A stretch of 64,000 bases of DNA from Pseudonocardia terrae (GCF_021343995.1 NZ_JAJTTE010000017.1:1-64000), one strand, 5' to 3'; positions 54,404 through 63,461 are shown, counted from the first letter of the stretch. Numbers and translations are program-made. The notes: a model not told the origin generated them from the sequence alone.

Positions 54404-55291
54404 TCAGCCGATGCGGTTGCGCTGCGTGCCGAGGCCGGTGATCGACACCTCGACGACGTCGCCCGCCGCCAGGAACCTCGGCGGGTCGAACCCGATGCCG
54501 ACCCCGGCGGGGGTGCCGGTGGCGATCACGTCGCCGGGCAGCAGGGTGATGCCGGCCGAGATGGTGGCGATCAGCTCGGGGATGTCGAAGATCAGGTCCT
54601 TCACCGCGGCCGACTGGCGGAGCTCGCCATTGACCCGGCTCTGCACCTGCAGCGCGGTCACGTCGGGGATCTCGTCGGCCGACACGGCGTAGGGCCCCAT
54701 CGGGCAGTGCGTGTCCAGCGACTTGCCCAGCAGCCACTGCTTGTGCTTGCGCTGCAGGTCGCGGGCGGTGACGTCGTCGACGATCGTGTACCCCCAGACG
54801 TGGTCGAAGGCCGCGTCCCGCGAGATCCCGCGCCCGCCCGTGCCGATGATCACGGCGAGCTCGGCCTCGTAGTCGAGTTCCGCGGTCACGCCCGGGTGCG
54901 ACAGCACCTCGTCGAAGGGGCCGGTCACCGCGGTCGTGGCCTTCGCGAACACCACCGGGTGCTCCGGCAGCGCCTCCGAGCGGTCGGGCTGGTCGTAGCC
55001 GCTGCGGCCGAACTCGGCCACGTGCTCCCGATAGTTCTTGCCCACGCAGAAGACGTCGCGCCGCGGCACCGGGATCGGCGCGAGCAGCCGCACCGAGTCC
55101 AGCGCCCGGGCCGGCAGCGCGGCGGTCCGCCCCGCCAGCAGCGGGCCGAGCTCCGCCCAGCCGTCGATCACCTCGAGCAGCCCCGCGCCCGGCGGGAGGA
55201 GGTCACCGACGTCGCGGAGCTCGCCCGCGTCGTCGTCGACCACTCCGACCCGGGCCGCTGCTCCCTCGGCGGTGAAGGTCACCAGCTTCAT
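54404..55291 (-). CDS. fumarylacetoacetate-hydrolase-family protein
   Basis: 295 aa from ATG 55291. FAH fold: VFCVGKNYREHVAEFG, PVVFAKATTAVTGPFD, the metal glutamates in TAELDYEAELAVIIG, GYTIVDDVTARDLQ, GKSLDTHCPMGP, TGTPAGVGIGFDPP. Such enzymes hydrate, decarboxylate or cleave acylpyruvates and 2-oxo acids in aromatic catabolism. First gene of the minus-strand operon; divergent from the FadR-type regulator with repeated GAACCAAT motifs between. Confidence 0.9.
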   Translation of the reverse strand: MKLVTFTAEGAAARVGVVDDDAGELRDVGDLLPPGAGLLEVIDGWAELGPLLAGRTAALPARALDSVRLLAPIPVPRRDVFCVGKNYREHVAEFGRSGYDQPDRSEALPEHPVVFAKATTAVTGPFDEVLSHPGVTAELDYEAELAVIIGTGGRGISRDAAFDHVWGYTIVDDVTARDLQRKHKQWLLGKSLDTHCPMGPYAVSADEIPDVTALQVQSRVNGELRQSAAVKDLIFDIPELIATISAGITLLPGDVIATGTPAGVGIGFDPPRFLAAGDVVEVSITGLGTQRNRIG

Positions 55292-55296
55292 TCTGC

Positions 55297-55323
55297 GAAC
55301 CAATCTGAACCAATCGAACCAAT
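55297..55323. promoter_or_regulatory. three phased GAACCAAT motifs
   Basis: GAACCAAT occurs at 55297, 55307 and 55316, about one helical turn apart, immediately upstream of the FAH-family start. Reverse copies occur at 55399-55416 on the regulator side. Likely operator of the divergent GntR regulator. Confidence 0.65.
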
Positions 55324-55398
55324 GGGGCCGGGTGAGACCGTACGCCGGGAAGGGAGGAGCTGTCGAGCGCAGATTTCGGCAGGTTCGATCCGTGCACT

Positions 55399-55416
55399 AT
55401 TGGTCTTGATTGGTTC
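55399..55416. promoter_or_regulatory. two reverse ATTGGT motifs upstream of the FadR-type regulator
   Basis: ATTGGTcT at 55399 and ATTGGTTC at 55409, ten bases apart, are reverse complements (full or partial) of the GAACCAAT motifs across the intergenic region. They end 23 bases before the regulator start. Confidence 0.6.
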
Positions 55417-55439
55417 TGCTCGACGGGTAAGGTGGGGCG

Positions 55440-56102
55440 ATGGAGACGGTCGAGCAGTCCCTGCGTGCCCTGCTGACCGAGGGCGCCCAGGACGGCAGCC
55501 TCCGGCCCGGCTCGAAGCTGCCGACCGAGCGGGCCCTGGTCGAGCAGCTCGCCGTCCCGCGGTCGGCGATCCGCCGGGCCCTGGAAACACTCGAGCGCGA
55601 CGGTGTGGTGATCCGGCACGTCGGGCGCGGCACCTTCCTGACCGAGGCCGCGGTCCAGCAGGTCGACGGCGCGCCGGCCGACACGAGCCCGGCGGAGATC
55701 ATGCAGGTCCGGCTGCTGCTCGAGCCCGGGGTCGCCGCGCTGGCTGCGCGGGTGGCCACCCAGGCCGATCTCGACCGGATCGGCGAGAGTCTCGCCGGCG
55801 GGGGCGCCAGCGAGGACTTCGAGGGCTTCGAGTCCTGGGACGCGCGGCTGCACCGCGCCATCGCCAGCGCTGCCCACAACGGCCTGCTGATGAACATGTT
55901 CGACGTGCTGACCACCGCCCGTGCCCTTCCGGTGTGGGGCACCCTCAAGCGCCGCACGTCCAGTCCGGAACGGCGCCGCTGCTACCACGAGGAGCACACG
56001 GCGATCGTCGAGGCGCTGCGCGATCGCGACCCGGAGTCCGCCGAGGCGGGGATGCGCCGGCACCTCGAACACGTCTCGGACAACCTGCTCGGGCGGCACT
56101 GA
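55440..56102 (+). CDS. FadR-type GntR transcriptional regulator
   Basis: 220 aa. Winged helix-turn-helix at residues ~5-75 (GSLRPGSKLPTERALVEQL, PRSAIRRALETLERDGVVI, GRGTFLTE), then an FCD domain with WDARLHRAIASAAHN, YHEEHTAIVEAL and MRRHLEHV metal-site positions. Distinct from the other GntR protein in the window. Divergent from and probably controlling the FAH/hydrolase/amidohydrolase operon. Confidence 0.9.
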   Translation: METVEQSLRALLTEGAQDGSLRPGSKLPTERALVEQLAVPRSAIRRALETLERDGVVIRHVGRGTFLTEAAVQQVDGAPADTSPAEIMQVRLLLEPGVAALAARVATQADLDRIGESLAGGGASEDFEGFESWDARLHRAIASAAHNGLLMNMFDVLTTARALPVWGTLKRRTSSPERRRCYHEEHTAIVEALRDRDPESAEAGMRRHLEHVSDNLLGRH

Positions 56103-56158
56103 GGGCGGCACCGCGGGCAGCACCGAGGGCGGCACCGAGGACACCACCGAGGACCGGA
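56103..56158 (+). repeat. short GAGGGCGGCACC-type repeats after the regulator
   Basis: GAGGGCGGCACC recurs at 56102 and about 56126, with related GGACACCACCGAGGACC between and after. Imperfect 12-24 bp units, just downstream of the regulator stop and before the terminator. No coding meaning seen. Confidence 0.5.
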
Positions 56159-56199
56159 TTGAGCACGGCGACGGGCACCGGGTCGGCACCCTCGGAAAG

Positions 56200-56238
56200 G
56201 GCGACGGCCCGACTCCGGAGGGGAGTCGGGCCGTCGCC
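56200..56238. terminator. strong bidirectional terminator hairpin
   Basis: A perfect 17-bp inverted repeat (GGCGACGGCCCGACTCC and its complement) around the 5-base loop GGAGG, placed between the convergent regulator (ends 56102) and korB (ends 56263). It can serve both strands. Confidence 0.85.
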
Positions 56239-56262
56239 GGTCCGGTGCGGTGAAAGCAGGCG

Positions 56263-57327
56263 TCAGCCGGCGATCGTCCAGGTGTCGCGGCCGTTGAGCA
56301 GGGCCTGCAGGTCGGCGTTGGGGTTGTTGTCCTTGGCCTGCTGGACCTGGGCGCGGGCGGCGTCGTCGTAGGTGGTGCGGTCGACGTTGCGGAAGATGCC
56401 CGTGACGGTGTGGTTGAGGTCCTGGTCGGACAGCCGCGAGAGGGCGAAGGCCAGCTCGTGGTTGCGCGCGTCGTGGACCATGATCTCCACCGGGTCCACG
56501 TCGGCGGCCTTGACGACCTCGAGCCGGAACCCGCGCTGGACCACGGCGAACGTGTCGTCCTCGGGCCCGAAGGTGATCGGCTCGCCATGCCGGACCGGGA
56601 CGAGGCGCTGGTCCTTGGTCTCCGGCTTGCGCAGCAGGTCGAAGGAGCCGTCGTTGAAGATCGGGCAGTCCTGGAAGATCTCCACCAGCGCCGACCCGCG
56701 GTGGGCCGCGGCGGCGCCGAGGACCTCGGTGAGGCCCTTGCGGTCGGAGTCCAGCGCCCGCCCGACGAACGACGCTTCGGCGCCGAGGGCCAGTGAGATG
56801 GGGTTGAACGGGTGGTCCAGCGAGCCCATGGGGGTGGACTTGGTGACCTTCCCGACCTCGCTGGTGGGCGAGTACTGGCCCTTGGTCAGCCCGTAGATCC
56901 GGTTGTTGAACAGCAGGATCTTGAGGTTGACGTTGCGGCGCAGCGCGTGGATCAGGTGGTTGCCGCCGATCGAGAGGCTGTCGCCGTCCCCGGTCACGAC
57001 CCACACCGACAGGTCCGGGCGAGAGACGGCCAGGCCGGTGGCGATGGTCGGGGCGCGGCCGTGGATGGAGTGCATCCCGTAGGTGTTCAGGTAGTAGGGG
57101 AAGCGGCTCGAGCAGCCGATCCCGGAGACGAACACGGTGTTCTCGCGCTTGATGCCCAGGGTGGGGAGGAACTGGCGCACCGCGGCGAGCACGGCGTAGT
57201 CGCCGCAGCCGGGGCACCAGCGGACCTCCTGGTCGGAGGTGTAGTCCTTGGCGGTCTGCTTGGCGTCGGTGGTCGGGACGAGGTCCAGCCCGCCGCCGAT
57301 CGACGGCAGACCCAGGTCGGTGCTCAT
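56263..57327 (-). CDS. korB: 2-oxoglutarate:ferredoxin oxidoreductase, beta subunit
   Basis: 354 aa. Thiamine-diphosphate subunit: RWCPGCGDYAVLAAV, SGIGCSSRFPYYLNTYGMHSIHGR (split), TGDGDSLSIGGNHLIHALRRN (cofactor motif) and NNRIYGLTKGQYSPTS. With KorA it oxidatively decarboxylates 2-oxoglutarate to succinyl-CoA and reduces ferredoxin. Start ATG 57327 lies in an ATGA overlap with the mini-ORF before it, behind GCGGAGGCGAA. Confidence 0.95.
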   Translation of the reverse strand: MSTDLGLPSIGGGLDLVPTTDAKQTAKDYTSDQEVRWCPGCGDYAVLAAVRQFLPTLGIKRENTVFVSGIGCSSRFPYYLNTYGMHSIHGRAPTIATGLAVSRPDLSVWVVTGDGDSLSIGGNHLIHALRRNVNLKILLFNNRIYGLTKGQYSPTSEVGKVTKSTPMGSLDHPFNPISLALGAEASFVGRALDSDRKGLTEVLGAAAAHRGSALVEIFQDCPIFNDGSFDLLRKPETKDQRLVPVRHGEPITFGPEDDTFAVVQRGFRLEVVKAADVDPVEIMVHDARNHELAFALSRLSDQDLNHTVTGIFRNVDRTTYDDAARAQVQQAKDNNPNADLQALLNGRDTWTIAG

Positions 57328-57396
57328 TTCGCCTCCGCGGGAAGAAGTACGTCGGCGGTGCTCATTTCGCCTCCGCGGGAAGAAGTACGTCGGCGG
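57321..57396. repeat. perfect 38-bp tandem duplication between korA and korB
   Basis: 57321-57358 and 57359-57396 are identical. Each copy holds a GGAGG ribosome site, an ATGA stop-start overlap and the body of a 13-codon ORF. 38 equals 14 codons minus the 4-base overlap, so duplication keeps the stop-start chain intact. Confidence 0.97.
57324..57365 (-). CDS. 13-aa mini-ORF 2 between korA and korB
   Basis: Encodes MSTADVLLPAEAK, identical to mini-ORF 1. ATG overlaps the stop of mini-ORF 1 (ATGA); its own TGA overlaps the korB ATG. GCGGAGGCGAA precedes each ATG. Probably a reinitiation relay; a functional peptide is not excluded. Confidence 0.6.
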   Translation of the reverse strand: MSTADVLLPAEAK

Positions 57397-57403
57397 TACT
57401 CAT
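57362..57403 (-). CDS. 13-aa mini-ORF 1 between korA and korB
   Basis: Encodes MSTADVLLPAEAK; ATG overlaps the korA TGA (ATGA). Its first residues MSTAD match the MSTD start of KorB, so the unit may descend from a duplicated korB start region. No known family. Confidence 0.6.
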   Translation of the reverse strand: MSTADVLLPAEAK

Positions 57404-59370
57404 GCCTGGACTCCCAGAGAGGCCCCGTTGCCGGAGCCGTTCGTGCCGGCGGTGGCGTCTGTGCTCGTGCCGGTGGTGTTGGGGTGGGTGCCGGTCAGGT
57501 AGTCGAGGAACACGTCCTGCAGCTCCTCGGCCTTGAACGGCAGCCCGGACACCTTGGTGTAGGACTTCGCGTCCACGAGGTACTTGCCGCGCAGCAGCAG
57601 CGCGAGCTGGCCGAGGTTCATCTCCGGCACCAGCACGGTGCGGTAGGACGCGAGGACCTCGCCGAGGTTGGCCGGCATGGGGTTGAGGTGCCGCAGGTGC
57701 GCGGTGGCGATCTTGTGGCCCAGGTTCCGCACGCGGCGCGCCCCGGCGACGATCGGCCCGTAGGTCGAGCCCCAGCCCAGGACGAGCACGTCGGCCTCCC
57801 CGGAGGGGTCCTCGACGGTCAGGTCGGGCACCTCGATGCCGTCGATCTTGGCTTCGCGCAGCCGGACCATCCGGTCGTGGTTGTCCGGGTCGTAGGAGAT
57901 CGACCCGCGCCCGTCGGCCTTCTCCAGCCCACCCACCCGGTGCTCCAGCCCCGGAGTGCCCGGGATCGCCCACGGCCGGGCCAGGGTCTCCGAGTCGCGC
58001 AGATACGGCCAGAACTCCCCGGACCCGTCCGGGGCGTTCGGCTCGGTCGCGAACTCCGGGTCCACCGACTCCAGGGTCGAGGCGTCCGGGACCTTCCACG
58101 GCTCGGAGCCGTTGGCCAGTGCCCCGTCGGACAGCACGATCACCGGGGTGCGGTAGCGGACGCTGATCGCGGCGGCCTCGACCGCGGCGTGGAAACAGTC
58201 CCCGGGCGAGCGCGGCGCGATGATCGGCAGCGGGGCCTCGCCGTTGCGCCCGTACATCGCCTGCAGCAGGTCGGCCTGCTCGGTCTTGGTCGGCAGACCC
58301 GTCGAGGGCCCGCCGCGCTGCACGTCGATCACCAGCAGCGGCAGCTCCAGCGCCACCGCCAAACCAATGGTCTCCGACTTCAGCGAGATCCCCGGACCGG
58401 AGGTGGTGGTCACCCCCAGCGCGCCGCCGAAGCTGGCGCCGAGGGCGGCGCCGACGCCGGCGATCTCGTCCTCGGCCTGGAAGGTGGTGACGCCGAAGGC
58501 CTTGTGCTTCGAGAGTTCGTGCAGGATGTCCGAGGCCGGGGTGATCGGGTAGCTGCCGAGGAACACCGGCAGCCCGGTGGTCTGCCCGGCCGCGACCAGG
58601 CCGTAGGCCATCGCGGTGTTGCCGGTGATCTGCCGGTAGGTGCCCGGCTCGAGCTTGGCCGGGGCGACCTCGTAGGTGACCGCGAACGCCTCGGTGGTCT
58701 CGCCGTAGGCGTGCCCGGCCCGGAAGGCCAGGATGTTGGCCTCGGCCAGCTCGGGGCGGCGGGCGAACTTCTCCCGCAGGAACCGCTCGGTGCCCTCGTG
58801 CGGGCGGTGATACATCCACGACAGCAGGCCCAGGGCGAACATGTTCTTCGCCCGCTCGGCGTCCTTCTTCGACAGCCCGGTCTCCTCCAGCGCACCCCGA
58901 GTCAGGGTGGCCATGGCGACCTCGTGGACCTGGAAATCGGCCAGCGAGTCGTCCTCGAGGGGACTCTGCTCGTAGCCGACCTTGGTCAGGTTGCGCTTCG
59001 TGAACTCGTCGGTGTTCACGATCAGCACCGCGCCGTGCGGCAGGTCGCCGATGTTCGCCTTCAACGCAGCCGGGTTCATCGCCACCAGCACGTCCGGCCG
59101 GTCACCCGGGGTCAGGATGTCGTAGTTGGCGAAGTGCAGCTGGAACGACGACACGCCGGGCAGGGTGCCGGCGGGCGCGCGGATCTCGGCCGGGAAGTTC
59201 GGCAGGGTCGACAGGTCGTTGCCGAAGGTCGCGGTCTCCGAGGTGAACCGGTCACCGGTGAGCTGCATCCCGTCGCCGGAGTCACCCGCGAACCGGATGA
59301 CCACCCGGTCCTTCGTGATGACATCGTGCTCGCCGCCGGACGGCGTGACGGCGGTCTCGTTGGACGTCAT
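57400..59370 (-). CDS. korA: 2-oxoglutarate:ferredoxin oxidoreductase, alpha subunit (gamma-alpha fusion)
   Basis: 656 aa from ATG 59370 (ATG 59406 would add 12 residues). N-terminal gamma domain: RVVIRFAGDSGDGMQLTGDR near residue 25. Alpha domain from ~210: GSYPITPASDILHELSKH, EDEIAGVGAALGAS, TTSGPGISLKSETIGLA, DVQRGGPSTGLPTKTEQADL. C-terminus ends in a Gly/Asn/Thr-rich tail. Together with KorB supplies low-potential ferredoxin and succinyl-CoA in the oxidative or reductive direction. Confidence 0.95.
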   Translation of the reverse strand: MTSNETAVTPSGGEHDVITKDRVVIRFAGDSGDGMQLTGDRFTSETATFGNDLSTLPNFPAEIRAPAGTLPGVSSFQLHFANYDILTPGDRPDVLVAMNPAALKANIGDLPHGAVLIVNTDEFTKRNLTKVGYEQSPLEDDSLADFQVHEVAMATLTRGALEETGLSKKDAERAKNMFALGLLSWMYHRPHEGTERFLREKFARRPELAEANILAFRAGHAYGETTEAFAVTYEVAPAKLEPGTYRQITGNTAMAYGLVAAGQTTGLPVFLGSYPITPASDILHELSKHKAFGVTTFQAEDEIAGVGAALGASFGGALGVTTTSGPGISLKSETIGLAVALELPLLVIDVQRGGPSTGLPTKTEQADLLQAMYGRNGEAPLPIIAPRSPGDCFHAAVEAAAISVRYRTPVIVLSDGALANGSEPWKVPDASTLESVDPEFATEPNAPDGSGEFWPYLRDSETLARPWAIPGTPGLEHRVGGLEKADGRGSISYDPDNHDRMVRLREAKIDGIEVPDLTVEDPSGEADVLVLGWGSTYGPIVAGARRVRNLGHKIATAHLRHLNPMPANLGEVLASYRTVLVPEMNLGQLALLLRGKYLVDAKSYTKVSGLPFKAEELQDVFLDYLTGTHPNTTGTSTDATAGTNGSGNGASLGVQA

Positions 59371-59514
59371 GTCGAGGTCATTCCCCGGTTCGGCTCGGGA
59401 ACACAAATGTCCGGACGAGATTAACGCCCGGTAGCGCGCGGTGTCCCCGGCCCCAGTGCGACGTCACATGGTCTCCGTTCGTCCGGGCGGAACGGCGCCA
59501 GGATGCGGCCGCCC

Positions 59515-60273
59515 CTACCGCTTGCTGATGCGTGCCTGGAGCGCCGTGACGCGCTCCCGGAACTCCTCCGAGTGTACGGATGCGGCCTGTGCCCTGACCT
59601 CGATCTCCGCCGCCTCGGCGTGCGAGATCGCCCCCGAGGTGATGCGCATGGTGGCCTTGGTGGTCTCGATCAGCGACCGCGGTGCGGCGGCGGCCCGACC
59701 GGCCAGCTCCTTGGCCCCGGCGAGGAGCGCGGCGTCGTCGTCGTACCGGCGCCAGACCAGGCCGACGCGCTCGGCCTCGACCGCGTCGAGGACGTCGCAG
59801 AACAGGGTCAGGGCCTTGGCGCCCTGGGTGCCGAGCGCACGGTCGACCATCCAGGTGTAGCCGCCGCCGGGGTGCAGGCCGAGCTGCATGAACCGGGCGT
59901 CGAACTTCGCACCGGGCCCGGCGAGACGCAGATCACACGCCAGGGCCAGGTTCAGGCCCGCGCCGACGGCCGCGCCGTTGACCGCGGCCACGGTCGGCAG
60001 CGGGCACTCCGCCACGGCGAGGAACCCGGAGTAGACGGTCTTGAGCCGCGCGGGGTCGGCCCCCTGCAGCTCGGACAGGTCGCCGCCGGCGCAGAAGGCG
60101 GGCGGCTCGCCCGTGATCACCACGGCGCCCACCGCGGGGTCGGCGACCGCCGCGTCGAGCGCGGCGACGAGCTTCTCGGACAGCTCGAGGTTCATCGCGT
60201 TGCGGCGAGCCGGGTTGGAGAGTGTGAGCAGCGCGACGCCGTCCTCGACCGTCGTGCGGACTTCGGTGGTCAT
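59515..60273 (-). CDS. enoyl-CoA hydratase/isomerase family protein
   Basis: 252 aa from ATG 60273. Crotonase fold: NPARRNAMNLELSEKLVAAL, AFCAGGDLSEL and GAAVGAGLNLALACDLRLAG forming the oxyanion hole, then LGLHPGGGYTWMVDRALG. The second catalytic glutamate of crotonase is not evident, so hydratase versus isomerase or hydrolase activity is uncertain. Divergent from the thioesterase by 38 bases. Confidence 0.87.
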   Translation of the reverse strand: MTTEVRTTVEDGVALLTLSNPARRNAMNLELSEKLVAALDAAVADPAVGAVVITGEPPAFCAGGDLSELQGADPARLKTVYSGFLAVAECPLPTVAAVNGAAVGAGLNLALACDLRLAGPGAKFDARFMQLGLHPGGGYTWMVDRALGTQGAKALTLFCDVLDAVEAERVGLVWRRYDDDAALLAGAKELAGRAAAAPRSLIETTKATMRITSGAISHAEAAEIEVRAQAASVHSEEFRERVTALQARISKR

Positions 60274-60311
60274 GGGGTGATCCTGACATCCCGCCGGGTT
60301 ACCGTCCGCCG

Positions 60312-60806
60312 GTGACCGTGAACGACCGCCCGACACCGCACGACCGCGCCCCCCTGCCCGGGGAGAAGGTGCGCCGCCACCACGAGGGGTGCCTCGGCTG
60401 CGGTGACGTCGAGCCCGGGCTGCACCTGACCTTCGTCGCGGGCGACGACCTGACCGTCACCTCGGTGCTCGACGTGCGGCACTGGCAACAGGGCGGGCCC
60501 GGACTGGTCCACGGGGGTGTCGTGGCCGCGGCGCTCGACGAGACCATGGGTGCGCTGCAGGCCTTCTTCGGCCGCCCGGCCGTGACCGCGGAACTGACCA
60601 CGAGCTACCGCACGCCGATCCCCGTCGGCACGCAGCTGTACCTCTGGGCGCGGGTCGAGGAGCGCGAGGGCCGCAAGACCTGGACGACGGGCACGGCCCG
60701 GCTCGACGGGCCCGACGGGCCGGTCGCCGCCGAGGGCCGCGGGCTGTTCATCGACATCCGCCGCGACCACTTCGACGGGACCGCCGTGCGCGCCGTGAAC
60801 CCGTGA
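60312..60806 (+). CDS. hotdog-fold thioesterase (PaaI-like)
   Basis: 164 aa from GTG 60312. Hotdog acyl-CoA thioesterase: CLGCGDVEPGLHL, GPGLVHGGVVAAALDETMGAL with the catalytic Asp/Glu helix, TAELTTSYRTPIPVGTQL. N-terminal HHEGCLGCG is shared with actinobacterial PaaI relatives. Likely hydrolyses an acyl-CoA; specificity unknown. Confidence 0.87.
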   Translation: MTVNDRPTPHDRAPLPGEKVRRHHEGCLGCGDVEPGLHLTFVAGDDLTVTSVLDVRHWQQGGPGLVHGGVVAAALDETMGALQAFFGRPAVTAELTTSYRTPIPVGTQLYLWARVEEREGRKTWTTGTARLDGPDGPVAAEGRGLFIDIRRDHFDGTAVRAVNP

Positions 60807-60892
60807 GTCCGCTGTGAAGCGGGTCCGACCGGAACACCGCCTCCCGGCCGGTCGTTGACCCGACAGATACCAGCGGAAGGAGCGGCGAGGCG

Positions 60893-61753
60893 GTGCACGG
60901 TCACCTGAACGGGCTGAAGACGGCGGTCCTGCTGGGCGGGATGAGCGCGCTCGTCCTGGTCGTCGGGGGCCTGGTGGCGGGCCGGACCGGGCTGATCATC
61001 GCCCTGCTCGTCGCCCTCGCCATGAACGGCTACGCCTACTTCAACTCCGCCAAGCTCGCGCTGCGGGCCATGCACGCGCGGCCGGTCACCGAGGCGGAGG
61101 CACCGGGCCTGTACCGGATCGTGCGCGAGCTGAGCCAGCGCGCGCGGCAGCCGATGCCGCAGCTCTACATCAGCCCGACCAACGCGCCCAACGCCTTCGC
61201 CACCGGCCGCAACCCGCGCAACGCCGCGGTCTGTGCCACCACCGGCCTGCTCGAGCTGCTCGACGAGCGCGAGCTCCGCGCGGTGCTGGGGCACGAGCTC
61301 AGCCACGTCTACAACCGCGACATCCTGATCTCGTGCGTCGCCGGTGCGATGGCGTCGATGATCAGCTTCCTGGCCAACATGGCGTTGTTCGCCGGGCTCT
61401 TCGGCGGGGGCGACGAGGACCGGGCGAACCCGTTGGCCGCCATCCTGATCGCGCTGCTCGGCCCGATCGCGGCGGGCGTCGTGCAGATGGCCGTGAGCCG
61501 GTCGCGGGAGTACCAGGCCGACGCGTCGGGCGCGGAGCTGACGGGGGATCCGCTCGCGCTCGCGTCGGCGCTGCACAAGCTCGAGTACGGCACCGCGCTC
61601 GCGCCGCTGCCGCCCGAACCGCAGCTCGTGTCGCAGTCGCACCTGATGATCGCGAGCCCGTTCCGGCCCGGCGACCAGATGGCGAAGTGGTTCTCCACGC
61701 ACCCGCCGATCGAGGACCGCATCCGGCGGCTGCAGGAGATGGCCCGGCGCTGA
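60893..61753 (+). CDS. htpX: HtpX membrane metalloprotease
   Basis: 286 aa from GTG 60893. M48 peptidase: zinc motif [12 protein letters not shown], third ligand in SREYQADAS, two N-terminal helices ([35 protein letters not shown]) and a pair after [23 protein letters not shown] is a typical HtpX stretch. Membrane-protein quality control. Confidence 0.94.
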   Translation: MHGHLNGLKTAVLLGGMSALVLVVGGLVAGRTGLIIALLVALAMNGYAYFNSAKLALRAMHARPVTEAEAPGLYRIVRELSQRARQPMPQLYISPTNAPNAFATGRNPRNAAVCATTGLLELLDERELRAVLGHELSHVYNRDILISCVAGAMASMISFLANMALFAGLFGGGDEDRANPLAAILIALLGPIAAGVVQMAVSRSREYQADASGAELTGDPLALASALHKLEYGTALAPLPPEPQLVSQSHLMIASPFRPGDQMAKWFSTHPPIEDRIRRLQEMARR

Positions 61754-61789
61754 CCGTGCGCGGTCGGCCGACCCACCGCGCACAGCGGG

Positions 61790-63439
61790 TCAACGCAGCT
61801 CGCGGCGCAGGATCTTGCCGCTCACCGTCTTCGGGAGCTCGTTGACGACCTCCACGATCCGCGGGTACTTGTAGGCGGCCATGCGTTCCCGGGCGAACGC
61901 GATCAGCTCGTCGGGCTGCAGCTCAGCGCCGGCCTTGAGCGACACGACGGCCTTCACGGTCTCGCCGCGGTAGGCGTCCGGCACCCCGACCACCGCCGCC
62001 TCCCGGATCGCCGGATGCCCGTACAGCACGTCCTCGACCTCGCGCGGCCAGATCTTGTAGCCGCCCGCGTTGATCTGGTCCTTCTTGCGGTCGACGAGGT
62101 AGAACCAGCCGTCGGCGTCCATGAAGCCGACGTCGCCGGTGCGCAGCTCGCCGTCCGGCAGCGCGTGCGCGGTCTCCTCCGGCTTGTTCCAGTAGCCGGG
62201 CACCACCTGCGGGCCCCGGATCACGATCTCGCCGACCTCGCCGACGGGCAGCTCGCGGCCGTCGTCGTCGATCACCCGGACCACGGTGTTCGCGACCGGG
62301 ACCCCCACCGACAGCGCGCCCGAGGTCGGGTCAACGGGCGCGCGGGCGCCGAACGGCCCGACGTGGCTCGGCGAGGTGGTCTCGGTGAGGCCGTAGGCGT
62401 TGTGGATGTACGGGCCGACCTTGCGCTCGAAGGCCTCCACGACCGCCGGGGCGACGGGCGCGCCGCCGCTGTAGACCTTCGTCAGCGAGGAGAGGTCGCG
62501 GGCCGTCGCGTCCGGGTGCTCCATCATCGCGATGAACACGGGGATCGCGCCGACGACGAAGGTCGCCCGCCAGTGTTCGACCAGCTCGAGCACGGTGCCG
62601 GCGTCGAACCGGAAGGCCAGCACCACGGGCGCGCCGGTCAGCGCCGCGACGGCGAGGTGGCCGATCAGTCCGGTGATGTGGAAGAGCGGGGCCACGCCGA
62701 GGATCACGTCGTCGGGACCGAGATGGATCCAGTCCCGGTAGGTCATGGCGTTGAAGACGACGTTGCGGTGCGTGTTGGTCGCGCCCTTCGGCGGGCCGGT
62801 CGTGCCCGACGTGTAGGTGAGGAACGCGACGTCGTCGGGGCCCGGCTCGGGTACCGCGGGCGGCGGGTCGCCCGCGTGCTGCGCGATCAGGTCCCGCAGG
62901 TCGACGGCGCTGGCGGGGCGCTGGCGACAGCTGCCCGCCAGCAGGCCGGGGACGACGTCGTCGCCGAGGGGGTCGAGCTCCGAGGTGGTCACCAGGGTGC
63001 GGACCGCGGTGGACGGCTGGACCTGCAACGCCACGGGGTGCAACGACTCCAGTGCGACGAGGACCGAGGCGCCCGAGTCGGCGAGGATCACCTGCAGCTC
63101 ACGCTCGCGCAGCATCGGGTTGACCGGGACGACGATCCCGCCGGCCTTCCACACGCCGAGCATCACGACGGCCCACTGGGGCACGTTCTGCAGGTACACG
63201 GCCACGCGGTCGCCCGGTTCGAGGCCGAGCGCGACCAGGCCGGCCGCGAGCGCGTCGGAGTCCGCGTCGACCTCGCCGCCGGTGTGGCTGGTGTGGAAGT
63301 AGTGGAGGAACGGGCGTTCGGGGCTCGCCTTCGCGGTCGCCCGCCACATCGCGAGGGCGGAGGGGAACTCCGGCTCGACGTCGGCCGGGACGCCCTCGTC
63401 GTACCGGGCGAGCCAGGGGCGGTCCGCGTAGGTGGTCAT
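61790..63439 (-). CDS. long-chain/medium-chain acyl-CoA ligase (ANL superfamily)
   Basis: 549 aa from ATG 63439. AMP-forming ligase: TYTSGTTGPPKGATNTHRN (P-loop), NAYGLTETTSPSHVGP, LRTGDVGFMDADGWFYLVDRKKD (hinge), and C-terminal catalytic lysine in KTVSGKILRREL. Activates a carboxylic acid to its CoA ester; chain type not deducible. Convergent with htpX and divergent from the AraC-type gene with a palindrome between. Confidence 0.9.
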   Translation of the reverse strand: MTTYADRPWLARYDEGVPADVEPEFPSALAMWRATAKASPERPFLHYFHTSHTGGEVDADSDALAAGLVALGLEPGDRVAVYLQNVPQWAVVMLGVWKAGGIVVPVNPMLRERELQVILADSGASVLVALESLHPVALQVQPSTAVRTLVTTSELDPLGDDVVPGLLAGSCRQRPASAVDLRDLIAQHAGDPPPAVPEPGPDDVAFLTYTSGTTGPPKGATNTHRNVVFNAMTYRDWIHLGPDDVILGVAPLFHITGLIGHLAVAALTGAPVVLAFRFDAGTVLELVEHWRATFVVGAIPVFIAMMEHPDATARDLSSLTKVYSGGAPVAPAVVEAFERKVGPYIHNAYGLTETTSPSHVGPFGARAPVDPTSGALSVGVPVANTVVRVIDDDGRELPVGEVGEIVIRGPQVVPGYWNKPEETAHALPDGELRTGDVGFMDADGWFYLVDRKKDQINAGGYKIWPREVEDVLYGHPAIREAAVVGVPDAYRGETVKAVVSLKAGAELQPDELIAFARERMAAYKYPRIVEVVNELPKTVSGKILRRELR

Positions 63440-63461
63440 GGACGACAGTGAACCGCGCGGT

